NCBI GenBank assembly: GCA_021795135.1
Contig: JAJYPT010000011.1
Location: forward strand, 1-23,136
DNA from: Actinomycetes bacterium
Lineage (GTDB): Bacteria > Actinomycetota > Acidimicrobiia > Acidimicrobiales > JAJYPT01
Length of the DNA: 23,136 nucleotides
Direction: 5' to 3'
Part shown: positions 14,519 to 22,522 of the stretch, piece after piece
Layout of the letters: every line of letters begins with the position of its first letter
Numbering within the stretch: the first letter of the stretch is position 1
Made by a program: the position numbers and the translations under genes
The notes under the pieces: generated by a model
Told to the model about the DNA's origin: nothing
Databases searched by the model: none
What the model saw: the letters and a program-made list of their open reading frames with translations, nothing else

Positions 14519-15083
14519 GTTAGACTTAGCTGTTTCCAAAGGTATTTTTTCTCCCGATGGAGTACAAAACCTTGGCAGAGTAATAGTTGATGAAGAAACT
14601 CTACGCAAAAGAGTAGGTGAGCTTGGGACAGCTATTACTAAAGATTATTCAGGGAAAAGACCTTTGCTTATTGGTGTTTTAAAAGGTGCTTTTGTCTTCA
14701 TGAGCGACTTAGCTAGAGAGATACAGCTTCCTTTGGAATTTGATTTTATGGCTGTTTCGTCTTATGGAAGTGCTACTAAAACTAGTGGAGTTGTACGTAT
14801 AGTAAAAGATTTAGATCTTGATTTGACCCAAAGAGATGTATTGATAATAGAAGATATAGTAGATAGTGGATTAACCCTTTCTTATCTACTGCGCAATTTA
14901 CTTGCTAGGAATCCAAAGAGTTTAGAAGTATGTGCTCTTTTGGTAAAAGAAGGTCTACAACGTAGTGAATTGGATTTGAAATACGTTGGTTTTAGAATCC
15001 CCCCAGAATTTGTAGTTGGCTATGGGTTAGACATAGATGAGAATTATCGTAACTTACCCTACATCTGTAGTTATAAAGACTAA
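14505..15083 (+). CDS. hpt: Hypoxanthine(-guanine) phosphoribosyltransferase
   Basis: This purine-salvage enzyme joins hypoxanthine or guanine to PRPP, giving IMP or GMP. It is 192 residues. The PRPP loop is IIEDIVDSGLTLSYLL (about 114-129), the flexible loop region FMAVSSYGSATKTSGVVRIVKDLD, and the base-binding end YVGFRIPPEFVVGYGLDIDENYRNLPYI. The TTG start at 14505 overlaps tilS by 14 nt and has GAGGG 5 nt upstream. The first about 22 residues before V-I-V-D-E-E are longer than in some homologues. Many actinobacteria have ftsH directly after hpt; here folE follows 18 nt later. Confidence 0.95.
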   Translation: MDQDRLDLAVSKGIFSPDGVQNLGRVIVDEETLRKRVGELGTAITKDYSGKRPLLIGVLKGAFVFMSDLAREIQLPLEFDFMAVSSYGSATKTSGVVRIVKDLDLDLTQRDVLIIEDIVDSGLTLSYLLRNLLARNPKSLEVCALLVKEGLQRSELDLKYVGFRIPPEFVVGYGLDIDENYRNLPYICSYKD

Positions 15084-15101
15084 TCAAAAGTAGAGGATCT
15101 A

Positions 15102-15671
15102 TTGGGAGTTGACAAACAAAGACTAGAAGCTGCTATCAAAGAATTACTTTTAGCAGTAGGAGAAGATCCCACAAGAAATGGTTTAATCGATACCCCGCGT
15201 CGAGTTGCTTCCATGTACGAAGAAGTTTTTGCAGGTTTATCTGAAGATCCTAAGCAACATCTAAAGGTAAGTTTCGAAGCTAATCATGATGAAATGGTTC
15301 TCATCAGGGATATTTCTTTTAGCAGCATGTGTGAGCATCATTTAGTTCCTTTTATTGGGAAAGTAAATTTAGCGTATTTACCTGGAGATGAAGGTCGAAT
15401 AGTAGGTTTATCTAAATTAGCTCGCTTGGTGGAGGGATTTTCTAGACGTCCACAAGTTCAAGAAAGGCTTACTACCCAATTAGCAGATGCAATGCAAGAA
15501 GGATTGGAGACCAAAGGTGTAATGGTTGTAATATCAGCAGAACATCTTTGTATGTCTATTAGAGGAGTAAAAAAACCTGGAGCTATAACTGTAACTTCTG
15601 CAGTTCGAGGACTTTTCCGCACTAATGCAGCTACAAGGGCAGAAGCAATGGATCTTTTGCATAGAAATTAA
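15102..15671 (+). CDS. folE: GTP cyclohydrolase I
   Basis: This is the first enzyme of folate synthesis, GTP to 7,8-dihydroneopterin triphosphate; it forms a zinc-dependent decamer. It is 189 residues. Zinc ligands are C77 and H80 (SSMCEHHLVPF) and C150 (EHLCMSIRG). Other landmarks are GEDPTRNGLIDTPRRVA, GRIVGLSKLARLVEGFSRRPQVQERLT and VTSAVRGLFR. All zinc ligands are kept, so this is the ordinary IA form and not the zinc-independent FolE2. The TTG start has AGAGGA 4 nt upstream. It starts a run of folate genes. Confidence 0.97.
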   Translation: MGVDKQRLEAAIKELLLAVGEDPTRNGLIDTPRRVASMYEEVFAGLSEDPKQHLKVSFEANHDEMVLIRDISFSSMCEHHLVPFIGKVNLAYLPGDEGRIVGLSKLARLVEGFSRRPQVQERLTTQLADAMQEGLETKGVMVVISAEHLCMSIRGVKKPGAITVTSAVRGLFRTNAATRAEAMDLLHRN

Positions 15672-15701
15672 TAAATTAGTTGTCTAAGGTAATATTGGTA
15701 A

Positions 15702-16493
15702 ATGAGTAAACCTTTAGTAATGGGAATTTTAAATGTAACTCCTGACTCCTTCTCAGATGGAGGTCTTTTTTTTGATCATAACGTAGCTATTGCCAAAGGT
15801 TTAGAAATGATCAAACAAGGAGCCAATATTATTGACGTTGGAGGAGAATCAAGTCGACCAGGTGCTGACGTGGTTTCTGAAGACGAAGAACTTCGAAGAG
15901 TACTTCCAGTCATTAAATATCTTAGTAATTTTACAAGGGTATCAATAGATACAGTAAAACCTAATGTAGCACGAGAGTCAATAGATGCAGGAGCTAGCTT
16001 GATAAATGATATTTCTGCAAGTCTTGATTATGTGGCAGCAGAAAAAAAAGCTGGATATGTAGTTATGCATATGCAAGGCACTCCCCAAAGTATGCAGCAA
16101 AATCCTCATTATGAAGATGTGGTAAATCAAGTTTATGAATTTTTAATTCAAGGAGCTAAAAAAGCTTCAGAAATTGGAATTGAAGAAGTTTGGATAGACC
16201 CTGGAATTGGCTTTGGGAAAACAGATCAACATAATTTAACTCTTTTGAATCAACTTTCCAAACTAGTTCAAAGCCCTTATCCTGTTTTAATAGGAACTTC
16301 TCGAAAGGGGTTCTTGGGTAGGATTGCACCTTTGCAAAATGGACAGCCAGCTCCTGTAAATCAAAGATTAGAAGCCTCTTTAGCTACTGCTACTTGGGCA
16401 ATGGCTCAAGGTTGTCAAATGGTAAGGGTTCATGATGTAGAACCTACCTGCCAAGCTGCAGAGTTAGTGGGGGAAAATTTTGGCGAAAAGTAA
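15702..16493 (+). CDS. folP: Dihydropteroate synthase
   Basis: This enzyme condenses p-aminobenzoate with hydroxymethyl-dihydropterin pyrophosphate and is the sulfonamide target. The 263-residue TIM barrel shows all the family signatures: MGILNVTPDSFSDGG, IIDVGGESSRPGA, VSIDTVKPNVA, LINDISA, YVVMHMQGTPQSMQ, WIDPGIGFGK, LIGTSRKGFLG and MVRVHDV. Length and residues look normal and active. It starts with ATG 30 nt after folE and overlaps the next gene by 14 nt. Confidence 0.97.
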   Translation: MSKPLVMGILNVTPDSFSDGGLFFDHNVAIAKGLEMIKQGANIIDVGGESSRPGADVVSEDEELRRVLPVIKYLSNFTRVSIDTVKPNVARESIDAGASLINDISASLDYVAAEKKAGYVVMHMQGTPQSMQQNPHYEDVVNQVYEFLIQGAKKASEIGIEEVWIDPGIGFGKTDQHNLTLLNQLSKLVQSPYPVLIGTSRKGFLGRIAPLQNGQPAPVNQRLEASLATATWAMAQGCQMVRVHDVEPTCQAAELVGENFGEK

Positions 16494-16983
16494 ATGGTCA
16501 GTAGGGATAGCTCCTAAGAACTTTGTTTGGGTCATGAAAAATACTTTGGCTTTGAGTGAAAGGCCTGGAGGCTATGAAGCAAATCACCGAAGTGTAAGAA
16601 GATACGAAGAACTGTTATGGCTTAGGAAGAACGGATTTACCAGAGTAGTCTCTTTAGCCCCCAATCTTCATGATTTTGAGCCTTATGAAGCTGTTGGTCT
16701 TAGATGGGCTAGTTTTCCTATATCTTCTCCTTCTCATCTTCAAAAAATACTTCTCCAACTCTATCGCTATCTTGATACTTGGATAAAACAACGAGAAAGA
16801 GTTTTGATTCATGAAGAGCAACTTGATGATCAAATTATGGGGGTAGTCGCAGGTTATTTACTTTGGTCTGGAAAATTAGAATCTCCTCCTCAAGCAATTA
16901 TGATTATGGAACGTTTAGTCCAAAAACAAATGGGATCTTTAGGTAGGATGGTTGTTTCTAGTATCCCAATAAATTCAAAATGA
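16480..16983 (+). CDS. Uncharacterised protein resembling a degenerate dual-specificity phosphatase
   Basis: I do not recognise this 167-residue protein as a named family. Its layout is like a small dual-specificity phosphatase: a strand-helix start (SERPGG, RYEELLWLRKNGFTRVVSL), then YEAVGLRWASFPI, a long helix, and RVLIH at the place where the P-loop HCxxGxxR begins. Here the loop reads H111-EEQLDDQIMG, so catalytic Cys is Glu and the Gly and Arg are missing. It would therefore be inactive as a Cys-based phosphatase, perhaps a binding protein. It lies inside the folate operon, overlapping folP by 14 nt and folB by 4 nt. The TTG start has GGGGG 6 nt upstream. One alternative is that it replaces a dephosphorylation or folate step; the sequence does not show this. 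Confidence 0.6.
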   Translation: MAKSKWSVGIAPKNFVWVMKNTLALSERPGGYEANHRSVRRYEELLWLRKNGFTRVVSLAPNLHDFEPYEAVGLRWASFPISSPSHLQKILLQLYRYLDTWIKQRERVLIHEEQLDDQIMGVVAGYLLWSGKLESPPQAIMIMERLVQKQMGSLGRMVVSSIPINSK

Positions 16984-17345
16984 AAACTAGTATCCAAATT
17001 AATAAATTAAAAGTTTTAGCTATTCATGGAGTTTTAGAAGTTGAAAAAACTTTCAAACAACCTTTCGAAATTAATCTTGATCTAGAGGTAGATTTTTCAG
17101 AGGCAGCCCTCAAAGATGATCTCAATCTTAGTGTGGATTATTCTTTTGTATCGGATAAGGTAACTAAACTAGTTCAAAGTAATAGTTTTAATTTAATTGA
17201 GACTTTAGCTATGAAAATAGTAGATGATTTATTGACTATACCTAGAATTAGTTCTGTATCTATTGAGTTAAAAAAACTCAGACCACTTATGAATTCCGAT
17301 GTGGATTCTGTCCAGGTTATAATAGTAAAAAGTAATTCTTTATAA
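16980..17345 (+). CDS. folB: Dihydroneopterin aldolase
   Basis: This folate enzyme cleaves 7,8-dihydroneopterin to 6-hydroxymethyl-dihydropterin and glycolaldehyde. It is 121 residues with the one-domain tunnelling fold. Landmarks are LAIHGVLEVEKTFKQPFEINLDLEVD (the glutamate before K and the QPF segment are typical), VDYSFVSDKV with the conserved tyrosine, NLIETLAMKIVDDLL (substrate-binding E) and a late lysine in ELKKLRPLM. The ATG overlaps the upstream TGA as ATGA, so it is translationally coupled. It sits just before folK, as in many bacteria. Confidence 0.92.
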   Translation: MKTSIQINKLKVLAIHGVLEVEKTFKQPFEINLDLEVDFSEAALKDDLNLSVDYSFVSDKVTKLVQSNSFNLIETLAMKIVDDLLTIPRISSVSIELKKLRPLMNSDVDSVQVIIVKSNSL

Positions 17346-17348
17346 AAG

Positions 17349-17804
17349 ATGGAATTGAAAACTGCTTTTTTATCTATGGGATCAAATCTAGGTGACCGGA
17401 AAAGATATTTAGCTCAAGGAGTCGCTTTTTTCCCAGATGTTGTGTCTATTTCTCCTGTTTATGAGACAGAAGCACTAGGAGGTCCAGACCAAGGTCCATA
17501 TATGAATTTAGTTGTACAAATTCTTACCTCAGCTACTCCAAAACAACTACTTTATCAGTGTCAACAAGTTGAACGTGAAGCTTTGAGAGAGCGTAAAATC
17601 AAGTGGGGACCTAGAACCTTAGATGTAGATATTTTGCTTTTTGATAAACTAAATATTCAAGAAATAGATTTGGTCGTTCCTCATCCAAGAATGTGGCAAA
17701 GGCGTTTTGTACTCCAGCCTTTGAGCGACATAGCTCCTGAATTAGTGCCTTCTGAATTACTTGAGGCTTCTTTGGGGTCAGTCCGTTTGATTGGCAATCT
17801 ATAA
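17349..17804 (+). CDS. folK: 2-amino-4-hydroxy-6-hydroxymethyldihydropteridine pyrophosphokinase
   Basis: This enzyme transfers pyrophosphate from ATP to 6-hydroxymethyl-dihydropterin, making the substrate of FolP. It is 151 residues, typical of HPPK. Landmarks are AFLSMGSNLGDR, SPVYETEALGG, YMNLVVQI, the signature WGPRTLDVDILLFD with the two magnesium-binding aspartates, and VPHPRMWQRRFVLQPLSDIAPEL. It begins 3 nt after folB. It completes the set folE-folP-folB-folK. No phoA-like or Nudix enzyme for the dihydroneopterin triphosphate step is visible. Confidence 0.96.
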   Translation: MELKTAFLSMGSNLGDRKRYLAQGVAFFPDVVSISPVYETEALGGPDQGPYMNLVVQILTSATPKQLLYQCQQVEREALRERKIKWGPRTLDVDILLFDKLNIQEIDLVVPHPRMWQRRFVLQPLSDIAPELVPSELLEASLGSVRLIGNL

Positions 17805-17817
17805 TTAAAAAGATCTA

Positions 17818-18654
17818 ATGATTACTCTTTGTGCACCTCAACAAATTAAAGATTATTTAAAATCAGCTAAGAAAATGGGTAAAACTATTGGCTTAGTTCC
17901 AACGATGGGTTCTTTGCATCAAGGTCATATTTCTTTAATAGAACAAGCCTCTCAACAATGTGATTTAGTTGTTGTGAGCATTTTTGTAAATCCTAGTCAA
18001 TTTAACGATCAAATTGACTTAGCTAATTATCCAAGAAACAAAATAGCTGATGAAAAAATAGCACAACAAGCTGGATGTGACGTATTGTTTTATCCATCAG
18101 TACAAGACATGTATCCTAATAAATACAATACTTGGGTGTTGGTAGATGGTCTGGATGACATATTAGAAGGAAAATTCCGTCCAGGACATTTTAGAGGTGT
18201 TGCTACTATTGTCACGAAGTTATTTGGAATAATCAATCCTGATAAAGCATATTTTGGGGAAAAAGATTTTCAACAACTTGCAGTTGTGGAACGTTTGGTA
18301 AAAGATCTTTTTTTATCTATCGAAATAATAAGATGTCCGACTTTACGTGAAGAAACTGGATTAGCTTTATCAAGTCGCAATATTGGCTTAGATCAAAAAG
18401 CTAAATTACAAGCCCAACTTCTTTTTCAAGCCATGCTAAAAGCACGTGAAGAGGTAGAACTTGGAAATGAAGATGTAGATTCAATAAAAACATTCGTAAA
18501 ACAGTTTCTAAAAAAAGATTTAATCAATTTGGAATATGTAGAGATCATAAATCCAGCCGATTTTTCTATAGCTGATAAAGCAATACCAGGCTATCGGATT
18601 CTTTTAGCTGCAAAAGTAGGACAAGTCAGACTTATTGATAATTTAGAGTTATAA
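17818..18654 (+). CDS. panC: Pantothenate synthetase (pantoate-beta-alanine ligase)
   Basis: This enzyme condenses pantoate with beta-alanine using ATP, via pantoyl-adenylate. It is 278 residues. Signatures are LVPTMGSLHQGHISLIEQA with HQGH (34-37) as the HIGH motif, FVNPSQFN, RPGHFRGVATIVTKLF, FGEKDFQQL, and LALSSRN (182-188) as the KMSKS-like loop. The C-terminal dimer domain includes NLEYVEIINPADF and LIDNL. It starts 13 nt after folK and is paired with panD, which makes its beta-alanine. Confidence 0.97.
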   Translation: MITLCAPQQIKDYLKSAKKMGKTIGLVPTMGSLHQGHISLIEQASQQCDLVVVSIFVNPSQFNDQIDLANYPRNKIADEKIAQQAGCDVLFYPSVQDMYPNKYNTWVLVDGLDDILEGKFRPGHFRGVATIVTKLFGIINPDKAYFGEKDFQQLAVVERLVKDLFLSIEIIRCPTLREETGLALSSRNIGLDQKAKLQAQLLFQAMLKAREEVELGNEDVDSIKTFVKQFLKKDLINLEYVEIINPADFSIADKAIPGYRILLAAKVGQVRLIDNLEL

Positions 18655-18680
18655 AAATTACTGAAACCCTTAGGTGATCA

Positions 18681-19037
18681 TTGAAAAGACGAATGATGAA
18701 GTCAAAAATACATAGAGCTATTGTTACCGGAGCAGATTTAGATTATGTCGGATCTATAACAATAGACAAAGATCTTATGGATCGAGCTGACTTGAGGGAG
18801 TTTGAACAAGTTTCAATATACAACTTAGATAACGGTGCTCGCCTCCAAACCTATGTAATAGCAGGTGCTAATTCTCAAATATGTATAAATGGAGCAGCTG
18901 CTCATTTAGTATCACCAGGGGATAAGATCATTATTGTTTCTTATGCTGATTATGAAGATAATGAATTGGAAAATTTTGTTCCTCTAATTGTGCATGTGGA
19001 TGAAAATAACAAAATAACAAGTAAGAAGGCTTTATGA
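18681..19037 (+). CDS. panD: Aspartate 1-decarboxylase proenzyme
   Basis: This enzyme makes beta-alanine from aspartate. The proenzyme self-cleaves between Gly24 and Ser25, turning the serine into a pyruvoyl group. The TTG start gives MKRRMMKSKIHRA and places YVGS exactly so that cleavage falls at G24-S25, which supports it over the ATGs 12 and 15 nt later. AGGTGATC (18672-18679) just upstream matches the 16S 3'-end complement, another sign for this start. Other landmarks are NGARLQTYVI and INGAAAHLVSPGDKIIIVSYA. It is 118 residues, 26 nt after panC. Confidence 0.96.
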   Translation: MKRRMMKSKIHRAIVTGADLDYVGSITIDKDLMDRADLREFEQVSIYNLDNGARLQTYVIAGANSQICINGAAAHLVSPGDKIIIVSYADYEDNELENFVPLIVHVDENNKITSKKAL

Positions 19038-19080
19038 TGGCTTTTAATTTAATTGAACTTTCAAAATTTCAAGTAGTTAA

Positions 19081-20718
19081 ATGAATTATCAAAAGATTTC
19101 TGAGTTTGATTTGCTAATTGTAGGTAGTGGGGTAGCTGGTCTTTCTGCGGCAATAGCTGGGACAGCTGCAGGTATGAATATAGGAATTCTTACCAAAGGT
19201 GAACTTGAACAATCTGCTACAAAATGGGCTCAAGGTGGGGTTGCAGCAGTTATAGATTCAGAACAAGATTCTACAGATTTTCACCTCGAAGATACTATAA
19301 ATGTTGGAGCTGGATTGTGCGATCCTGTAGCTGTGAGTGTATTAGTCAATGAAGGTCCTATTAGAGTAAAAGAACTAATTTCTTTAGGGGCAGTATTTGA
19401 TGTAGGTTCTGATGGAGTTTTTCAGCTAGCTAAAGAAGGGGGACATTCTTTTCCTAGAGTTCTTCATGCAGGTGGAGCAGCCACAGGAGCTGAGATAGAA
19501 AGAGCATTAGTGCAAGCAGTTACCCAAACTGATATTGAATTGCTAAATGGATATTTAGCTATAGATCTCATCATTGAAAACAATAAGTGTGTGGGAATTA
19601 GTGCTTTGGACTCCCAAGGTCACATAAAACAAGTTAGAGCCCAAAATGTAATTTTAGCTACCGGAGGAGCTGGGCAGCTCTATTCTGTAACTACTAATCC
19701 CAAAGAGGCCACAGGCGACGGTATAGCTATGGCTCTAAGGGCTGGGGTAGCAGTAGCAGATATGGAATTTATGCAATTTCATCCAACAGCTTTATACCAT
19801 AGTTCAATGCCGCGACCTCTTTTGTCTGAGGCCTTGAGAGGACATGGAGCTATACTTAGAGATTCACACGGAAATCGTTTTGTTGATGAATTACAGTCTA
19901 GAGATGTTGTAAGTAGAGCCATAGCTCGATGTATGGCAGAACAAAAAACAAACCATGTATGGCTAGATACAACCGTATTGAAAGATTTTGCCCAAAGATT
20001 TCCAACAGTGTATAGTTCTTTGAAATCTTTGGGCTTTGATCCTGAAGTTGAGTTTATTCCAGTAGCTCCAGCTGCACATTATCTTTGCGGAGGTATACTG
20101 ACAGATTTAGATGGGGCTACCAGTCTAGAAGGTCTTTGGGCAGCAGGAGAAACAGCATGTACGGGGGTACATGGTGCAAATCGCTTAGGCTCTAATTCTT
20201 TGTTAGAGGGCATGGTTTTTGCTCCAAGAATCATAGAAGCTATCCAAGAGGGAAAACAATACTTTGCTTACCAAGGAGCTATGGAGGCTTTAAAGCCAGT
20301 AGCTGAAAAGGAAAACAATGAATCTAACACCAATATAAAAAAGTGTACTAAAGCTCCAGTAATAAAAACTAAGTCTAATTTCTCTGTTGAGCAATTGGAA
20401 CAATTTTTCGGTATTGACCTATCTAACCTATCCAAAATTAGTACACGTAGAGAAATATTACAAAAGGCAATGACCATTGGAGCTGGGGTTGTGCGAGACG
20501 AGACAAGTTTAAACTATGTAGCTTGTTTGATAGAGCATTTAAAAAGCTTATCTAGTGGAAAATATCAAGAACAAGAGCTTGAAAATTTACTTATTGTGGC
20601 ATCTACTCTAGTTTCTTTTTCACTTACCAGAACAGAAAGTAGGGGATCTCATTGGAGAAGAGATTTTCCAGAACAAAAAGATGATTCATGGAGATGTCGT
20701 ATTATAAAAGTGTCTTGA
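19081..20718 (+). CDS. nadB: L-aspartate oxidase
   Basis: This flavoenzyme oxidises aspartate to iminoaspartate at the start of de novo NAD synthesis. It is 545 residues. The FAD-binding motif is VGSGVAGLSAAI near the N-terminus, followed by ATKWAQGGVAAV, a histidine-rich active-site segment (FHPTALYHS), LLSEALRGHGAILRD, PAAHYLCGGI and GANRLGSNSLLEGMVF. The C-terminal helical domain ends with TRTESRGSHWRRDFP, as in NadB and succinate dehydrogenase flavoproteins. nadA is not in the window and must lie elsewhere, or its product is supplied otherwise. The ATG at 19081 has no SD; the gap from panD is 43 nt. Confidence 0.96.
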   Translation: MNYQKISEFDLLIVGSGVAGLSAAIAGTAAGMNIGILTKGELEQSATKWAQGGVAAVIDSEQDSTDFHLEDTINVGAGLCDPVAVSVLVNEGPIRVKELISLGAVFDVGSDGVFQLAKEGGHSFPRVLHAGGAATGAEIERALVQAVTQTDIELLNGYLAIDLIIENNKCVGISALDSQGHIKQVRAQNVILATGGAGQLYSVTTNPKEATGDGIAMALRAGVAVADMEFMQFHPTALYHSSMPRPLLSEALRGHGAILRDSHGNRFVDELQSRDVVSRAIARCMAEQKTNHVWLDTTVLKDFAQRFPTVYSSLKSLGFDPEVEFIPVAPAAHYLCGGILTDLDGATSLEGLWAAGETACTGVHGANRLGSNSLLEGMVFAPRIIEAIQEGKQYFAYQGAMEALKPVAEKENNESNTNIKKCTKAPVIKTKSNFSVEQLEQFFGIDLSNLSKISTRREILQKAMTIGAGVVRDETSLNYVACLIEHLKSLSSGKYQEQELENLLIVASTLVSFSLTRTESRGSHWRRDFPEQKDDSWRCRIIKVS

Positions 20719-20785
20719 TTTACCAAGACGATTAAAATTTTATTTAATTAAAAATTGAGGTTTGGAGGAGTCAAAGAATTAAAAA

Positions 20786-20821
20786 ATGCCACTAAGGCTT
20801 GTTAAAAAGACTATTGTCTAA
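20786..20821 (+). other. 11-codon ORF overlapping the nadC 5' end, possible leader peptide
   Basis: The ATG at 20786 opens an 11-codon frame (MPLRLVKKTIV) ending in TAA at 20819-20821, in a different frame from nadC. It lies 15 nt after the best SD of the region (GGAGGAG, 20764-20770). It may be a coupling leader, a remnant of a shifted nadC start, or chance. Confidence 0.25.
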
Positions 20822-21701
20822 AGTTGTGACCTTAGGTTTAAATCCCCCTTTGATTGCTGTTAAAAAAATTGTTCAAGCCTCATTGGAAGAAGATCTTCTC
20901 CCAATGGGAGATTTAACTGCTTCTTTGATAGATCCCAACGTAGAAACAACAGCTAGCTTTGTGTCCAGACAAGAAGGTATTTTGGCTGGCACTCTTTGTA
21001 TGATGGAAACTATTGTTCAAATAGATCCTACTTTGGATCTCAATTTGATTATCGTAGATGGACAAAAGTTGGAAAAAGGTTCTTGCATAGCACACCTTCA
21101 AGGTCGTCTTAGCTCTATCTTGATTGCTGAAAGAACTGCTTTGAACTTTTTATGTCATCTATCAGGTATAGCTTCTCTTACTCATTTGTTTGTTCAACAA
21201 GCTTTTCAAGTTAATCCCAATGTTGGAATCAGAGATACTAGGAAAACTTTACCCGGACTTAGAGCATTGGAAAAAGCTGCCATAAGAGCTGGTGGAGGAT
21301 ACAACCACAGAGGTAATTTGTCAGATTCGGTGCTGTTGAAAGATAACCACCTTGGGGGTATAACTATACCTCAAGCATTCTCTATGGCAAAAAAAATGTG
21401 GCCGGGACGAACTATAGAAGTTGAATGTGATTCTTTGGACCAAGTTCGCCAAGCTGTAGAAATAGGTGTCGATTTTATTTTGTTAGATAACATGAACGTA
21501 GAACAAGTTAAGAATGCAGTTGAAATTGTAAGGAATTTTACCGACTCCAATAAAGTTAAATTAGAAGTTTCGGGAGGAATAAGTTTTGATTCAATTCAAG
21601 ATTATGCAGCCACAGGAGTCGATTATTTAGCTATTGGATCCCTTACTCATTCTGCTCCGTCTTTGGATATAGGACTTGACTTACAGAGTCAAATAAACTG
21701 A
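20799..21701 (+). CDS. nadC: Nicotinate-nucleotide pyrophosphorylase (quinolinate phosphoribosyltransferase)
   Basis: This enzyme turns quinolinate and PRPP into nicotinate mononucleotide, with release of CO2. Landmarks are NPPLIAVKKIVQASLEEDLLPMGDLTA, SILIAERTALNFLCHLSGIA, IRDTRKTLPGLRALEKAAIRAGGGYNHR in two blocks, VLLKDNHL, IEVECDSLDQVRQAV and LEVSGGI. The start is uncertain: TTG 20799 (300 residues) has no SD; GTG 20826 or TTG 20850 would begin nearer the conserved NPPL. A strong GGAGGAG at 20764-20770 is not spaced for any in-frame start. nadC overlaps coaX as TGATG. Confidence 0.93.
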   Translation: MLKRLLSKVVTLGLNPPLIAVKKIVQASLEEDLLPMGDLTASLIDPNVETTASFVSRQEGILAGTLCMMETIVQIDPTLDLNLIIVDGQKLEKGSCIAHLQGRLSSILIAERTALNFLCHLSGIASLTHLFVQQAFQVNPNVGIRDTRKTLPGLRALEKAAIRAGGGYNHRGNLSDSVLLKDNHLGGITIPQAFSMAKKMWPGRTIEVECDSLDQVRQAVEIGVDFILLDNMNVEQVKNAVEIVRNFTDSNKVKLEVSGGISFDSIQDYAATGVDYLAIGSLTHSAPSLDIGLDLQSQIN

Positions 21702-22522
21702 TGCTTCTTTGTATAGATGTGGGCAATAGCCAAACAGTAATTGGTTTATTTGATAGAAGAATTACAAGCATCAAGCCAAGTAATTCTTCTGCTAGAGATG
21801 GATTGCGCAAACATTGGAGAATTTCTACTGTTGCAGATAGAACAGCAGATGAATATGCAGTTATTCTAAATCAACTTATGGCTTTAGAAGGTCTTAGAAT
21901 ATCTGCAGATATAGATGCAGTAGCAATTAGTTCAGTTGTCCCTTCGGTTACAACTGCTTTAAAGGAATTAGATAGAGTCATTTTTGGTGGAGCAGCTTTG
22001 GTACTCTCCCCTAGTTTTGGTGTTGAAATAGATGATAATTACTCAAATGTTAAAGAAATAGGACCAGATAGGATTGCTAATTCCATTGGTGTTTTTGATA
22101 TTTATCACTCTAGGGCGATAGTGGTAGATTTTGGTACTGCTACTACTTATGACATTGTCTCTTCTCAGGGGCGTTATATGGGAGGAGTTATATTGCCCGG
22201 TATAGAACTAGGTCTAAAAGCGTTATTTACAAAAGCTGCTGCTTTGGGAACTATAGAGCTAAAAGTTCCTCCTAAGGTGATAGGTACAAGCACAACTGAA
22301 TCCATTCAATCAGGAGCTACTTATGGAGTTGCTGCTCAAGTAGATGGCATGTGTCAGAGGTTGCGCTCTGAAATAGGAGATTGCATAGTGGTAACTACAG
22401 GTGGACTTTCTGAATTAATCTCTCCTCTTTGTCAGGTTGATAATTATCATGAGCCCTTTTTAACCCTGCATGGACTTAGGGTAAGTTATGAACGACATAT
22501 GGGTCAAGGAAATTCTCAATGA
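21701..22522 (+). CDS. coaX: Type III pantothenate kinase
   Basis: CoaX phosphorylates pantothenate in the first step of CoA synthesis; the type III form is ATP-dependent, not feedback-inhibited by CoA, and needs a monovalent cation. It is 273 residues with an ASKHA fold. Landmarks are the phosphate loop CIDVGNSQTVIGLF, TADEYAVIL, AISSVVPSVT, the GPDRIAN motif, VVDFGTATTYD (catalytic aspartate region), GGVILPGIELGLKAL and TGGLSELI. It uses the panC/panD product made upstream in the same run. Its ATG overlaps the nadC stop and its stop overlaps lysS as ATGA. Confidence 0.96.
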   Translation: MLLCIDVGNSQTVIGLFDRRITSIKPSNSSARDGLRKHWRISTVADRTADEYAVILNQLMALEGLRISADIDAVAISSVVPSVTTALKELDRVIFGGAALVLSPSFGVEIDDNYSNVKEIGPDRIANSIGVFDIYHSRAIVVDFGTATTYDIVSSQGRYMGGVILPGIELGLKALFTKAAALGTIELKVPPKVIGTSTTESIQSGATYGVAAQVDGMCQRLRSEIGDCIVVTTGGLSELISPLCQVDNYHEPFLTLHGLRVSYERHMGQGNSQ

